Below are positions 32,171 to 43,265 of a stretch of DNA of 64,000 nt, one piece after another; positions within the stretch are counted from its first letter, which is position 1, and every line of letters starts with the position of its first letter. Source of the DNA: Mactra quadrangularis (Eukaryota; Mollusca; Bivalvia; Venerida; Mactridae); contig CM046304.1 of NCBI GenBank assembly GCA_025267735.1, positions 1,178,001-1,242,000 of the forward strand. The letters are read 5' to 3'. Made by a program: the position numbers and the translations under genes. Below the pieces are notes generated by a model, which saw nothing but the letters and a program-made list of their open reading frames with translations, ran no database searches and was not told the DNA's origin.

Positions 32171-32437
32171 ATTTTAAACTGTCAGGGGGTACAAACATTA
32201 CCCTGCTGATTTGAATTACCCAGTATTCGCTTGTTTGATAACATTCTCGTTCCCAGAGGCTATCAAGATTATCGATACTAGCGAATCTTGATTACCTCGG
32301 GGTACGAGAATGATTTGATAATACCCGTACATTAGGGTATATATTTTATCAATTTTGAGTATGACAGTACGGTATTGAGTATTTAAATCAGTGGGGTTAA
32401 TATATTGGTCACTGATAGTTGAATGAAATTAAACAAT
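32171..32437. mobile_element. MITE-5 with MITE-6 inserted
   Basis: The left arm holds AACTGTCAGGGGGTACAAAC and CCCTGCTGATTTGAATTACC. The right arm holds GAGTATTTAAATCAGTGGGG and TGATAGTTGAATGAAATTAA. The insertion is at 32242-32313. Confidence 0.85.
32242..32313. mobile_element. MITE-6, 72 bp, with 8-bp target duplication
   Basis: The ends are CATTCTCGTTCCCAGAG and CTCGGGGTACGAGAATG. TTTGATAA at 32234-32241 is repeated exactly at 32314-32321. The 8-bp duplication is typical of the hAT superfamily. Confidence 0.88.
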
Positions 32438-32669
32438 ACAAGTAGGTTGTATACACAAAGAGACCATAAATAAGATTGCATGGTTACTTATTTAAAGTAT
32501 ACAATTACGTGATTGAATATATAGGACCCATGGTTCTTTTGATAATTATGATATATCAATAATGTCCAACACATTGAATTATTTAGGTATGATATATAGA
32601 CTGCTATTTGTATAAATCATTACAATATCATAGTACTGGAATATCAGTTATTAATCTAACTTATATCAT

Positions 32670-33920
32670 ATTGTATAGTGATACACGTTTCTGTGTACTA
32701 AGCTACACTATGTTAGTGTAATACATGTATCTGTGTACTATGGTACACTATGTTAGTGTTATACATGTATCTGTGTACCATGCAACACTATGTTAGTGTA
32801 ATACACGTATCTGTGTACTAAGCTACACTATGTTAGTGTAATACATGTATCTGTGTACTATGGTACACTATGTTAGTGTAATACATGTATCTGTGTACTA
32901 AGCTACACTATTTTAGTGTAATACATGTATCTGTGTACTGTGCTAAACTATTTTAGTGTAATACATGTATCTGTGTACTGTGCTAAACTATTTTAGTGTA
33001 ATACATGTATCTGTGTACTGTGCTAAACTATTTTAGTGTAATACATGTATCTGTGTACTGTGCTAAACTATGTTAGTGTAATACATGTATCTGTGTACTG
33101 TGCTAAACTATGTTAGTGTAATACACGTATCTGTGTACTATGCTAAACTATGTTAGTGTAATACATTTATCTGTGTACTATGCTACACTATTTTAGTGTA
33201 ATACACGTATCTGTGTACCATGTTACACTATGTTAGTGTAATACACGTATATGTGTACCATGTTACACTATGTTAGTGTAATACACGTATCTGTGTATCA
33301 TGTTACACTATGTGAGTGTAATACACGTATCTGTGTCACATGTTGCACTATGTTAGTGTAATACACATATCTGTGTAACATGTTACACTATGTTAGTGTA
33401 ATACATGTATCTGTGTAACATGTTACACTATGTTAGTGTAATACACGTATCTGCGTACCATGCTACACTATGTTAGTGTAATACACGTATATGTGTACCA
33501 TGCTACACTATGTTAGTGTAATACATGTATCTGTGTACCATGCTACACTATGTTAGTGTAATACACGTATCTGTGTACCATGCTACACTATGTTAGTGTA
33601 ATACACGTATCTGTGTATCATGCTACACTATGTTAGTGTAATACACGTATCTGTGTACCATGCTACACTATGTTAGTGTAATACATGTATCTGTGTACCA
33701 TGCTACACTATGTTTGTGTAATACATGTATCTGTGTACCATGCTGCACTATGTTAGTGTAATACATGTATCTGTGTACTATGGTACACTATGTTAGTGTT
33801 ATACATGTATCTGTGTACCATGGTACACTATGTTAGTATAATACACGTATCTGTGTACCATGCTACACTTTGCGAGTGTAATACATGTATCTGTGTACCA
33901 TGTTACACTTTGTTAGTATG
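32670..33920. repeat. 40-bp satellite, about 31 copies
   Basis: The unit contains TACACTATGTTAGTGTAATA, CATGTATCTGTGTACCATGC. It has two dyads, ACACTATGTTAGTGT and ATACATGTAT. Neighbouring units share variants (for example CTAAACTATTTTAG at 32940-33060), as expected of local amplification. It lies inside intron 1 of the DUF1647-like gene. Confidence 0.95.
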
Positions 33921-34235
33921 TTAAATCTATTCAAAATTGTATATAAGATATTGATACAAGATTCGTCATAATATGTTACTCAGTCAGTCATTCAGGATTT
34001 AAGCCTTTTAACTGAATGTCAATAGATACATATTCAAAAGTTAGAATGATCAATATATGGTCTCTTGAACTTGCATATCATTAACATATACTTAATCCAT
34101 ACATTGAGTTAATCTATATAAATGTTAAGTATGACAGAATTTTGTATTAATAATATTTACATATAAAGCATGTGTCTTTTTACTCTATATTGAAAGTGAA
34201 TTCATCTATACATTAATATTGATCCCCTAACATGA

Positions 34236-34330
34236 CTGTAATGATTGTTTTGTTTGTTTGTTTGTTTGTTTGGGTTTTACGGCGCACCAACACAAAAAGG
34301 TCATATCGCGCCAAAAGCAATCAATGATAC
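34236..34330 (-). mobile_element. SINE tail fragment
   Basis: (TTTG)n followed by GGTTTTACGGCGCACC and AAAAGGTCATATCGCG resembles the reversed 3' tail of the SINE families here. The head is missing. Confidence 0.5.
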
Positions 34331-34399
34331 TATTAATTCTAACGAAATTAATGATGTAAAGCTCTAGACAGTAATGATTTACCCCCTTCGTTCATTAAT

Positions 34400-34919
34400 C
34401 TTAACAAGATTTTGAAGATGATGATGGGGATGATAATTTTAAAAATAATGAAAGAAATAACTATAATAAAAATAACATTAATAATAAAGATAATGATGAT
34501 AAATATAATATCAACAATAATAGTAATAATAACAACAACAATAATAAAAGTAATAATAATTACAATATAATGACATTACCCGGTAATGATAATGGTAACA
34601 ATAATGACCACATCAACAATGAAAACGATACTAAATTAATAATAACTTTGATAAAAGTTGCTATAGTGATGATAATTTTGATAAAAGTTGCTATAGTGAT
34701 GATAATTTTGATAAAAGTTGCTATAGTGATGATAATTTTGATAAAAGTTGCTATAGTGATGATAATTTTGATAAAAGTTGCTACATAGTGATGATAATAA
34801 TGATATCATTGATAATAGTTGTTATAGTGATGATAATGATGATAATAATGATAACTTTGATAATAGTTGTTATAGTGTTGATAATGATGATGATAATAAT
34901 GATAACAATCAAATCTATT
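34400..34919 (+). repeat. Low-complexity block with 30-bp repeat (34648-34795)
   Basis: AATAAT/GATGAT-type sequence contains five near-identical copies of GATAAAAGTTGCTATAGTGA+TGATAATTTT. It runs up to the acceptor of exon 2 and stays open in its frame, producing spurious N-terminal extensions (IVVIVMIMMI). Confidence 0.9.
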
Positions 34920-34923
34920 CCAG

Positions 34924-35231
34924 AGTTACCCGCACCAAAGAATGGCGAATCGTGTCCATCATCAGCATTATTATCAGAAGATTCCAGTGAAAATCAGAAG
35001 AAGATTATCAACTATCCTCTCGTAGATTCTGTGAGATATTTATCTACTGTGGGACTAAAGGATGTCGACAACGTACAAGAATATGACGGCAACCCCGTCA
35101 TTGTAACGGCGTCTGCTTCCAACTACTTCTCATTAGTTTACAGTTTGATAAAACGTTTAAAAACTACATTGGTACCAAAACTGAAGATATACGTGTATGA
35201 TATTGGCTTAACTACCAAACAAAGAGAAATG
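34924..35231 (+). CDS. DUF1647-like gene, exon 2 (aa 34-136)
   Basis: The acceptor is TCTATTCCAG|AG. The split codon g|ag gives Glu34. It holds a stem region (LPAPKNGESCPSSALLSEDS), then the start of the folded domain: NPVIVTASASNYFSLVYSLI and PKLKIYVYDIGLTTKQREM. The NxVIVTAsSxxhF...YDlGL pattern (YDIGL at 125-129) is what suggests DUF1647. The donor is ATG|GTAAGT, phase 0. Confidence 0.88.
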
Positions 35232-35404
35232 GTAAGTATAATGATATAGGTATACGTTGATACATAGTCTAATATGGGGTTTTTGGAGGCGTGGCTACAT
35301 TAATTTTATTACATTAGTGAATGTATCAAATATCATTCATGTACATGCAGTCAATGCCTTCATACTTTACTGGTCAAACCCATGCTTTTACATACCTCAT
35401 TAAA

Positions 35405-36608
35405 TGTTCCTAGATTTCAAACCTGTTGTCCATAGGGGTTGCCAATTCTGGCCATATGTGCAATGGTTATACCCTTCCATGATAATTTGACTATAAAGTA
35501 GATTTTTCTCATAAATAAGGCAGGGCCGTCGCCAGCTTTTGAAAAGTGGTCCGGCCATTGATCGTGAAGGGGGAGAGTACCAGAGGGGTGCTCCCCTCTC
35601 GTAAGGGGGGTCCGGGGGACTTCCCCCCTCAAAAAAAATGGAATTCTTCTACCCCTAGATGGGATTTTATTGCATCTGGAGACGATTATTTTTCATTTTG
35701 AATGTCAGCAATTTAGGAAAAATACAACTATTTCGACCCCTCAGTGAGTCTCATCAGGCGGTGGCACCAGACCTACATGACGACTAAAAAACTTCTTTTA
35801 ACTGGACTTTTCTGACCAAATGTACGCTGAGGAAATTTCAAAGTCTTCAGCTGATTTGGTAACAGAGGTATATCCTTGGTTATGACAACGTAAAATTTCA
35901 AAATTAAGAATGGGCAGTTCCGGCCTTTTAGCATATTTATTCTTTCAGTGTCTGTCGGAATATTGTTGGATAATATACACATAAAGCAAACAACCAAACT
36001 ATTGTTTTCCAAAATATATATACAGTCTTAACATGTATACCGCTCTGTTAATTCTTTAATCTGATTTGTTTGTAATTATTCTTAATTAGTACATACATTG
36101 TATCATCAAAAAATATTCACTTGGGCCGAATTTCAATTTACTACACCAAGAAAAAAAACGCCATTGTTAAATATAATAACGTTTGGTGCATCAGGGAATT
36201 AGTTATCTATGTCTCTTGGTGCATTAAAGAAGCGGGTAGATAATCTTAGGTAATTATCGTCTTTACAGACAGAAGTGTCACCGAATTTATAATCATGCCC
36301 TCGAGCGTGTGCATAATTGATCGGCAGTTGTTATCGATACTTGATTTCCCATGTCAAAAAAATAATCCTGTTAAACAGATTAGACATGTTCAACAATTAA
36401 AGGCGAAAAATGAAAAAAAGTAATTTGCGTGAAACATGACTGGCCAAAATAGTGGTCCGGCCATGGCCGGACCGGCCGGACCGTTGCCGACGCCCTTGAA
36501 ATAAGGTATATAGAGAAGTGTCCGGCCTTGTGGAAGGGTATGAGAGTACTGGTTATAGACAAAGGTACAGAAAAACTAGGTTAGGTGAACTGGTCTCTAT
36601 AAAATGAC
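35405..36608 (+). mobile_element. SINE-A, copy split by a hAT-like element
   Basis: The left part to 35520 has GGTTATACCCTTCCATGATA. The right part from 36499 has TTGTGGAAGGGTATGAGAGT, ACTGGTTATAGACAAAGG and AACTAGGTTAGG. Removing 35521-36506 restores the SINE order seen at 16275. Confidence 0.85.
35521..36498. mobile_element. 978-bp non-autonomous hAT-like transposon
   Basis: It starts CAGGGCCGTCGCCAGC and ends GTTGCCGACGCCCTTG, an imperfect terminal inverted repeat. AAATAAGG at 35513-35520 is exactly repeated at 36499-36506. The 8-bp duplication and CAGGG-type ends are characteristic of hAT. Subterminal GGTCCGGCCA occurs near both ends. The interior has no transposase-like frame; the 79-codon minus frame at 35773-36012 is unrecognised. 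Confidence 0.9.
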
Positions 36609-36682
36609 CAGTATTTGTGTTGATACAGCATTGAACCCAACTCCAAAAAAAACTGTATTTACATTAATTTATCTTTTTTCAG

Positions 36683-36790
36683 TTATGCAAAGAAGGTGAA
36701 TGTATGATAAGACAATTTCCATTTGAAGAATTTCCAAGTTTTCTACGAGAAAATATTCCATCGTTTGCATGGAAACCAGTTATTATTCAG
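36683..36790 (+). CDS. DUF1647-like gene, exon 3 (aa 137-172)
   Basis: TTTTTTCAG|TTATGC to CAG|GTATGT, 36 codons, phase 0 at both ends. LCKEGECMIRQFPFEEFPSF and AWKPVIIQ fit the family's pattern of a cysteine pair (C138, C143), FPFExFP, and xWKPxIIQ. It is too short for simple ORF finding, but the splice signals and phase are unambiguous. Confidence 0.88.
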
Positions 36791-37215
36791 GTATGTGACC
36801 TAAGTTTACTTGAATTAAAATACCAAGTATATGTATAGTTACAGGTATAAAAACACTTCTATAAAATGGAAGGGAAATTTTCAAAGAATGGTACATATAT
36901 AACATTTCATGCCCGTGTGCTTAAATTCAAGTGCCTCTGGTGGATTAAGACCATGCTAGCTTTCTTTTAATTCAAGTTGTAGTTAATTTTAAAGACAATG
37001 CAATTCTTCAGCCCATTACCTCCTGTTTAAATATAAGTTTAAACTTATTCAATTGTCATATAAAAACTTGCTATATCATTGTACTGATTTATTATAAGTA
37101 AAAAATTATTTATATTGAAATAATGCCTATAAGTAAAATGTAGATAAAACTTCACTAATGGGGCCAATGAATAAGATTGATGAAAGAAGGGAGTTACCTT
37201 TGATTTAAAATTTTA

Positions 37216-37497
37216 GACAAACATATACAGAGGGGTCATGGGTTTGAATCCCGGGCAGGGCATACTTTCGTGGAGCTTGGTCATGAAATTATTTCTACGG
37301 CCATTTTCCCTCCTAACAGTGATTCTTAATTAAGTAGGGCAGTTGTCAGTTACTGACGAAAGTATGTGCTTAGTAGTTGGTTAACAGCTATATCCAGAGA
37401 TTTAGCCTTTCCCTGAACAGCAAGTAGGTCGATTGACCGCTGTTGTATGTCCTATTCAATGTGTTGCTATGGCATTAAACCTATGCCAAAAAAAAAG
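37216..37497 (+). mobile_element. SINE-B, copy 2
   Basis: GGGTTTGAATCCCGGGC (B box) is followed by CATACTTTCGTGGAGCTTGG, then CAGTGATTCTTAATTAAG, ATATCCAGAGATTTAGCC, and an A-rich end (CCAAAAAAAAAGAC). It lies about 65 bp before exon 4. Confidence 0.85.
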
Positions 37498-37562
37498 ACA
37501 TATACAGTAAATATTTAATTATAAAATTATGTTTATTTCAATCTTTGTTTATTTTCATACAG

Positions 37563-38141
37563 TTAATGTTGAAAGAGTTTGGTTTTGTTGTTTGGATGGA
37601 TTCAGCCGTGTACCTACCAGAAGGTAACATACAGGGTGGCATAGAGATTGCTCGTCAGACGGGGATAGCCGTCGGTCATCGAATGCTCTCCAACACCAAC
37701 AACAACCTGGCATACGAGACCGATCCAAATACATTCAGAGCTCTAGGCGAAGAACCATGTGCATTTGAGAAACAATATAAATTCAACGCCGGTCTAATTT
37801 TTATTAAACGGAATTCGTTTACTTATAAATATATTATGCGACCTTGGGTATCATGTGCTGTCACAAAATCGTGTATTTCCGCAGACTATAGATATTATTC
37901 ACGCTGTCAGTTTGCAGATCGTCATGGTTACTGCCACAGATTCGACCAATCGGTTTTAAGTATTATTTTGAATAGATTATTTTATAATAATTTGGAGTCC
38001 ATCAATTTTAACGATAAAATTAAATGGACAAAATGTTTTGTTAAAGACGAAATGACTGTGTTCAACGATATGGTACTGACGGACAAAGACAGAAATTCTA
38101 TCCAATGTCCGACGATCGACTTTATACCAGTCGAGGATTAA
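37563..38141 (+). CDS. DUF1647-like gene, exon 4 (aa 173-364, stop)
   Basis: The acceptor is TTTTCATACAG|TTAATG. It encodes 192 residues and a TAA stop. It continues KEFGFVVWMDSAVY (acidic D185 where related families have a WxDSS-type motif), then NAGLIFIKRNSF (247 onward) and a Cys-rich stretch (C238, C270, C276, C287, C296). HRFDQSVLSIILNR follows, with D300-Q301, a motif common in glycosyltransferase-like folds. The even number of luminal cysteines suits disulfides. The function is inferred from fold resemblance only. Confidence 0.88.
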   Translation, partial: LMLKEFGFVVWMDSAVYLPEGNIQGGIEIARQTGIAVGHRMLSNTNNNLAYETDPNTFRALGEEPCAFEKQYKFNAGLIFIKRNSFTYKYIMRPWVSCAVTKSCISADYRYYSRCQFADRHGYCHRFDQSVLSIILNRLFYNNLESINFNDKIKWTKCFVKDEMTVFNDMVLTDKDRNSIQCPTIDFIPVED

Positions 38142-38410
38142 GTTGGGGAGTTTTTTACATTGTTCTAGTGTGACAACAATCACTATGCTCATCATGAAGA
38201 TAATGGGTGCGACTAGCTTGGATGGCATAAATAGTGCCCTCCTAAGTTCTTAACAAATGTTTTTTTATAAATATTGGATCATGGATCATGGATGCCGCAA
38301 GTAATGATAACTATTCATAATGATTTTTTTATTCAACTGCTTATGTAAAATAACTTTTGTACATAATTGATGTTATAAATACTATATATATGTGTATATT
38401 TACATTTTAT

Positions 38411-38773
38411 TTTAAAGGTACTCATTCACCGATTTCAACTTAAATATCAACTTTTTCTAAAACTATCAAAATTGAAATTGAAATGGAAACATTTTTGGAA
38501 GCAGGAAAGTAATGTTCTGATAATGACAATTCTTGTGCAAATTGACAAACAGCCACAAATGATGGTGTTTCATATAGTTGAAATCTACCCCGTATGTCAG
38601 GGTATAGACACTTTTAGTGCATTTTTGTGACTTTTATTGTATATTTCCTGCAACTTATAGTTCAGTTTGTCTTAAAAAAATAAGAATTAATTTTTTGACA
38701 CAATTACAGACACTGAATGGTTTTTTGAAATTATAGAAAAAAATAAACCAAATCTGTGAACTAGTACCTTTAA
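38411..38773 (-). mobile_element. MITE-4, reversed copy
   Basis: TTTAAAGGTACTCATTCACC at the left and CTGTGAACTAGTACCTTTAA at the right. The internal words are inverted relative to 7389. It lies in the 3' region of the DUF1647-like gene. Confidence 0.9.
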
Positions 38774-39348
38774 GAAATTTCATTTACCATGACCACTTCT
38801 ATGGTTTAATACCGGATTAATACCATAGGCGTGTGTAAATTTTAACAGGGTAGAAAGAAACAAAAAAATGACCCCTTAAAAGGGTTGTTACTTAGTACTT
38901 TTTAAAAGCAAGTTTTTGTGCCAGCTAATGTACATGTACTGTGCAACATTTCTGCATCAATGTTGCAAAACCAGGAATGCAACCTTTTGAATATCAGTCC
39001 ATGTCCCAATTGTTTTCAAGAAGCAAAAAAATGTTTGCTAGAAAATGCTTCAATGAACAAACTGCTTTGTAGGAAACGGCTATGTAGCACTATTGATCTT
39101 TGATTTAGAATGCAAGAATTGGATTATCTCCCTTTCATTTAAATAATAGAGTAACCTTTGGCTATAGGTTGTTTCTTTTTCATTTTATGTAAATATTAAG
39201 TATGTTGTTTTTTTGCCAAATTTTAATGTTGTTATACTGTAACATTGTACGTGACTTTTTATTGTTGAATTTTATTCAACTGTCAGTGGTGCATACATTA
39301 ACCCTACTGATTTAAATACTGAATAAATTTGTTCAATAATACCCTCAC

Positions 39349-39680
39349 ATTTTTTATACCTAGGGTTTAACGCACATAACCTAGCTTTTCTGGATCCATG
39401 TCTAAAACCAGTACTCATCTACCCTTCCACAAAGCAAAACTTCTCCATATATCTTATAAATGGAGGAAAATTGGCATAATTGTCAATTTTTCATGAATGG
39501 GTGTAACCTCCCAGTCAGGCTTTGAAATGTAACCCCTTCGAGACACAGGTGACTGAATCAAATTTTCCTTATTACAGTATATATAGAGAAAAGGTCTCTA
39601 TGTATACTATAATAAGGAAAATTTGAGTCAGTCACCTTTGCTTCGAGACACTAGATTCAAAATCCAGGCGTCCCTAGGTT
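39349..39680 (-). mobile_element. SINE-A inside MITE-5, itself interrupted
   Basis: CATAACCTAGCTTTTCTGGA, ACCAGTACTCATCTACCC, TTTTTCATGAATGGGTGTAA, then after an insertion CACTAGATTCAAAATCCAGG. The head is partly lost. Confidence 0.85.
39544..39640. mobile_element. 97-bp hAT-type MITE inside SINE-A
   Basis: The ends CACAGGTGACTGA and TCAGTCACCTTTG enclose a hairpin with AAATTTTCCTTATTA arms. CTTCGAGA at 39536-39543 is exactly duplicated at 39641-39648. Confidence 0.92.
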
Positions 39681-39957
39681 CCCCTAACATTAATACAAAT
39701 ATCTTTTTTTATGGATTGTGATTTAAATACTTAAAACAGCACTTCTGTACTAACTATCGATATAAATAGTTTTCTCTATAAATGTATGGGGATTATCAAA
39801 CAATAATAAGTATTTAAGTCAGCAGGGTAAATGTATGCCCCGATCTGATAGTTATATAAAATTTAACATTTTGTAAATAACTCTAGTCTGTAGATATTTT
39901 GTACTTCATGCATATATAAATAAATTGTACATATTTATATGTATAAAATTAAATCAA

Positions 39958-40098
39958 GACATAGTGCCCACCATAAGTGTGGAAACATTTTACCAAGAAG
40001 TCATGATTTTTTTTCGATTTCAGCATTTTTTGTTTGCCAAGAGCTATAGGAATTACTAAAATTACTTAAAGGAAGCAAAACCAAAATATTGGCCTGTG
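39958..40098. mobile_element. Possible MITE-3 end fragment
   Basis: ACATAGTGCCCACCATAAGT, GTGGAAACATTTTACC resembles the MITE-3 left end. The rest is unmatched and no right end was found. Confidence 0.35.
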
Positions 40099-41551
40099 GT
40101 AAAATGTCAGGGTTCCAAACATATGCAGGTAGAAAAAACATTTTCTTGCTAAAAATACGATGAAGCAAACCGTTGCACAGGAATTTGCTATTACAGAGAT
40201 TTGCACAGGCTGCCAGCATGAAAGAATGCCCCCAAACAAGTGTGTATATAAGTAACTTTGGGGGGAGGGGGGACTCTTTTATGCCAACAGCCTGTGACAC
40301 AAGGTAGTGATGCCTTTACTTAAACAGCTGTAGACATTAAGCATGCTTCCTTGACATAGTGAACATGGCTCTTTAATCTAGTACATGTAATCAAAATCAT
40401 TATTAATGTTTTCTAATTTTCTAAACGTTTTAATGTTAAATTTTGTTGTATAAATATTATGTATCATTATTTATTTCATTTATACATGTATTATATATAT
40501 AAGATATTAAAATTAGATTAAAATAAACTATAATTGTAAAATATTTTTTGTCATCATTCATGAAAACCAGAAAAGCGATCCATGTCCAGAGGTGGTCAGC
40601 ACTAGCGAACAATTAAAACACAGCCTTTAGAATGTTCCTTACAGTGAATGAACTGAACTGCTATAATTTCCATGTTCAGGTTTGAACCATTTTTGGTTAT
40701 CTAGAAAAGTTATGCTAATATACCTCTAGTATTGCAATTCCATGCAATTTTTGATGGTTTGTAAGTCCCAAATGCCTAACTTCAAAAGATAAATGTCCCT
40801 ATAGCAAAATCATTCTGCTGAAAAAGCAATCAAATTAACTGAACCAAAGAAAGAATATATATAAAGTTTTATGATCGCCATTTTGAAGGACAGGGTGGAG
40901 GGGAGAGGCATGGAGGTTAGTTAAGCACATACAAACAAGGGATAGTATAGGCTGAACCAAGTACTAAACAAGAAATGTAAGGTGGAAACCACATTAAAGT
41001 CAAATTTTCATGAAGATTTGACCATAAATGACAGAGATATCCAACATATTAAAAACTTAATAACTGACAATAATAGTAGAAATATATGGTAAAGAAAAAC
41101 TATAACGCAATTGTTGACAACACCAGACGGCTGCCTGAAGGTCTGCCCGCTCGGGTTTTGCCAAACTATAAGCCAATTTTTGGGTTGAAAATTCCGGCTA
41201 ATAAACCAAAACACAATTCATTTGTTCAAATGTTGTTCTTATTTTATTATTATTAATATTTGATAATATACAAAATAATATTGGAAGAAAAAAAATATAA
41301 TATTATAACATTATTTTAGAATTTAAATATATAACAAACTACAATATTTGTATATAAACTAGCTACATCATGAGATATCAATTTTGTACTAATCTAAGAT
41401 CTTTAGATTGACAATATACAAAAATACAGCCAAAGGTGGATACATGTAATTACAGTTGAACCCTAAAGCCTACATATCTTGAAACTACTGAAACAGAAAC
41501 TGTAATGCTTGTTTCATATTGTATACACCTTAAAAACGATATTCAAATTGC
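40099..41551. other. Intergenic sequence between convergent genes
   Basis: No exon was recognised. AATAAA words at 39919-39924 and 40522-40527 could end the DUF1647-like transcript, but both are far from its stop. Confidence 0.35.
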
Positions 41552-41922
41552 AATAAGGGACTTAAGTCAGTTATTTCCCCTTGTATAGTCTTCAAATAGG
41601 TAGGTCCAATTAGTTGGATTACTCGGATTTTACCCTTACATTTCAATGTCAATTTGCCAAAACTTATCTCAAATTACTTTTTCATAAATAATTTAATTTG
41701 TTTGAAATTCAAGCTAAGTATTTTTTGGGTAAGGAACTATCTTAATTTCATCACTTCAGTAAATATCTTCATTAACAAGAAAGATATTATATGAAATATA
41801 TTATTATCCTTACATAGGACTTCAATGATAAATTCCGAGGATTCAAACTGTAAGGACCTACTTACCAGTTGGATTGCTTCAGATTTTATCAGCGGAAGAT
41901 AACTGACTAAAGTCCCTCATTA
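41552..41922 (+). mobile_element. MITE-1, full copy
   Basis: AATAAGGGACTTAAGTCAG to CTGACTAAAGTCCCTCATT, with all family landmarks. Confidence 0.92.
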
Positions 41923-43264
41923 TAATAGAAACTTACAAAAGGGATACTACTCAAACAAACATGGGTCATACTAAAACCTGAAAATCCAATTATTTCCTAA
42001 AAAAGTGAATGACCTCACTTGAAGACCATATTTATAAATCTGGTAAGTCTTTCTAATAAATTAAATGTAATTGTTATTCATTTTACAATACATTACCAGT
42101 ATTAGTTAAATAATGCATTGCAAACCATTTTATTTTTTATACAATAAATATGTTTGTTAAATGAAATGATGAATTAATGTTGTACCCTTGGCCCCTTCCA
42201 CAGTATAACTGTTAGTCAACAACATAAAAATCATAAATGTATAAAAATAATGGTTAGCCAGAATCCATAATCCCAACTATGCAGTTGATATGTTCAAACA
42301 GGTTTCTTTGCTCTGCATTGTTCATGGAGTTAATTTTTCTCAACTCTGAGCAAAAAATCTAGCATGAAATTTTCGTTAAGATCATGTCTCTTCCTCTTCT
42401 GACTGATTTTTACTCAAAATGTAATTAATCATGGGAACAGTTTTATATCAAACTCATTTTGAAACTACAAGCAATGTACAATTGCATGAACAGCTCTGGC
42501 GAAAATGCACATGTAGTCATACTAGCATAGAAAAATCATATCAGCAATATTTGCATAGGTGAATAAATCAGCAGTTTAAATCTCAACAGTTAATGCTGAT
42601 TAATGTGCAGCCAGGTAGATATTAAGCCCCTATGTTCTTTTGAATATTTAAGGTGGGATAAAATGTAAATTTTATAATACTCGATTATCGAATTCACTAT
42701 GATATACAAGAATATTTTCCAGTCGGTAATTAGTGGTAGTTAAAAAATCGTTTATACAAACCTTCTGGTTTTAACTGAGAATACATACGATCTGCTGTAA
42801 AAAATTGATCGTCGAGTGTCAAAAACCATAAACATGCAATTTTTAGGCCTTGTACTTCCCTATACATGTACAACCAAAACAAATCAACATGTTAAATGCT
42901 TACAGTTAAAAAACATAAAGTTAAAATATCATAGCCTATTCTAAAATATTTTCCGGTAATTAAAAAAAAATTGTATTAAAATATTATATATAATTGTATG
43001 TAAAATATAATATACAATAAAAACTGACCATTAGTACAAAATATACAATATATAAACAAAAAATACATTGAATAATATTATATAATATAAATGTTTAAAT
43101 CTATATTGTATTTATTTATAATAAAAAACAACATTTTTGTAATGTCTAGGTACATGTACATACAGATGATATTCAGCAGATATAAGCTTTATTTACATTG
43201 AATACACAAATTGCACATTTAGTATGATATTTTCACAAATGGTAGAGGGAAAAATGAGCTGATA
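41923..43264. other. A/T-rich intergenic sequence
   Basis: No gene was seen. TTTATT at about 43189 (AATAAA on the minus strand) is one possible end of the PLEKHA-like transcript. Confidence 0.3.
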
Positions 43265-43265
43265 A

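Larger units (their letters stand above)
39261..39870. mobile_element. MITE-5 split by SINE-A
   Basis: The left arm ATTGTTGAATTTTATTCAAC, CATTAACCCTACTGATTTAA is followed by the SINE. The core and right arm then resume: AAGTATTTAAGTCAGCAGGG, ATAAAATTTAACATT. Confidence 0.85.

Noticed and set aside
32670..33920. CRISPR array
   Set aside because: The 40-bp units are contiguous with no unique spacers, and the context is an animal intron.
34570..34990. Open frames with repeated LIKVAIVMII and NSCYSDDN
   Set aside because: Translations of the 30-bp and GAT-type repeats in the intron; the real exon begins at 34924.
38918..39103. Cys-containing 61-codon frame after the DUF1647-like gene
   Set aside because: No splice signals, no conserved-looking pattern; probably chance in the 3' flank.
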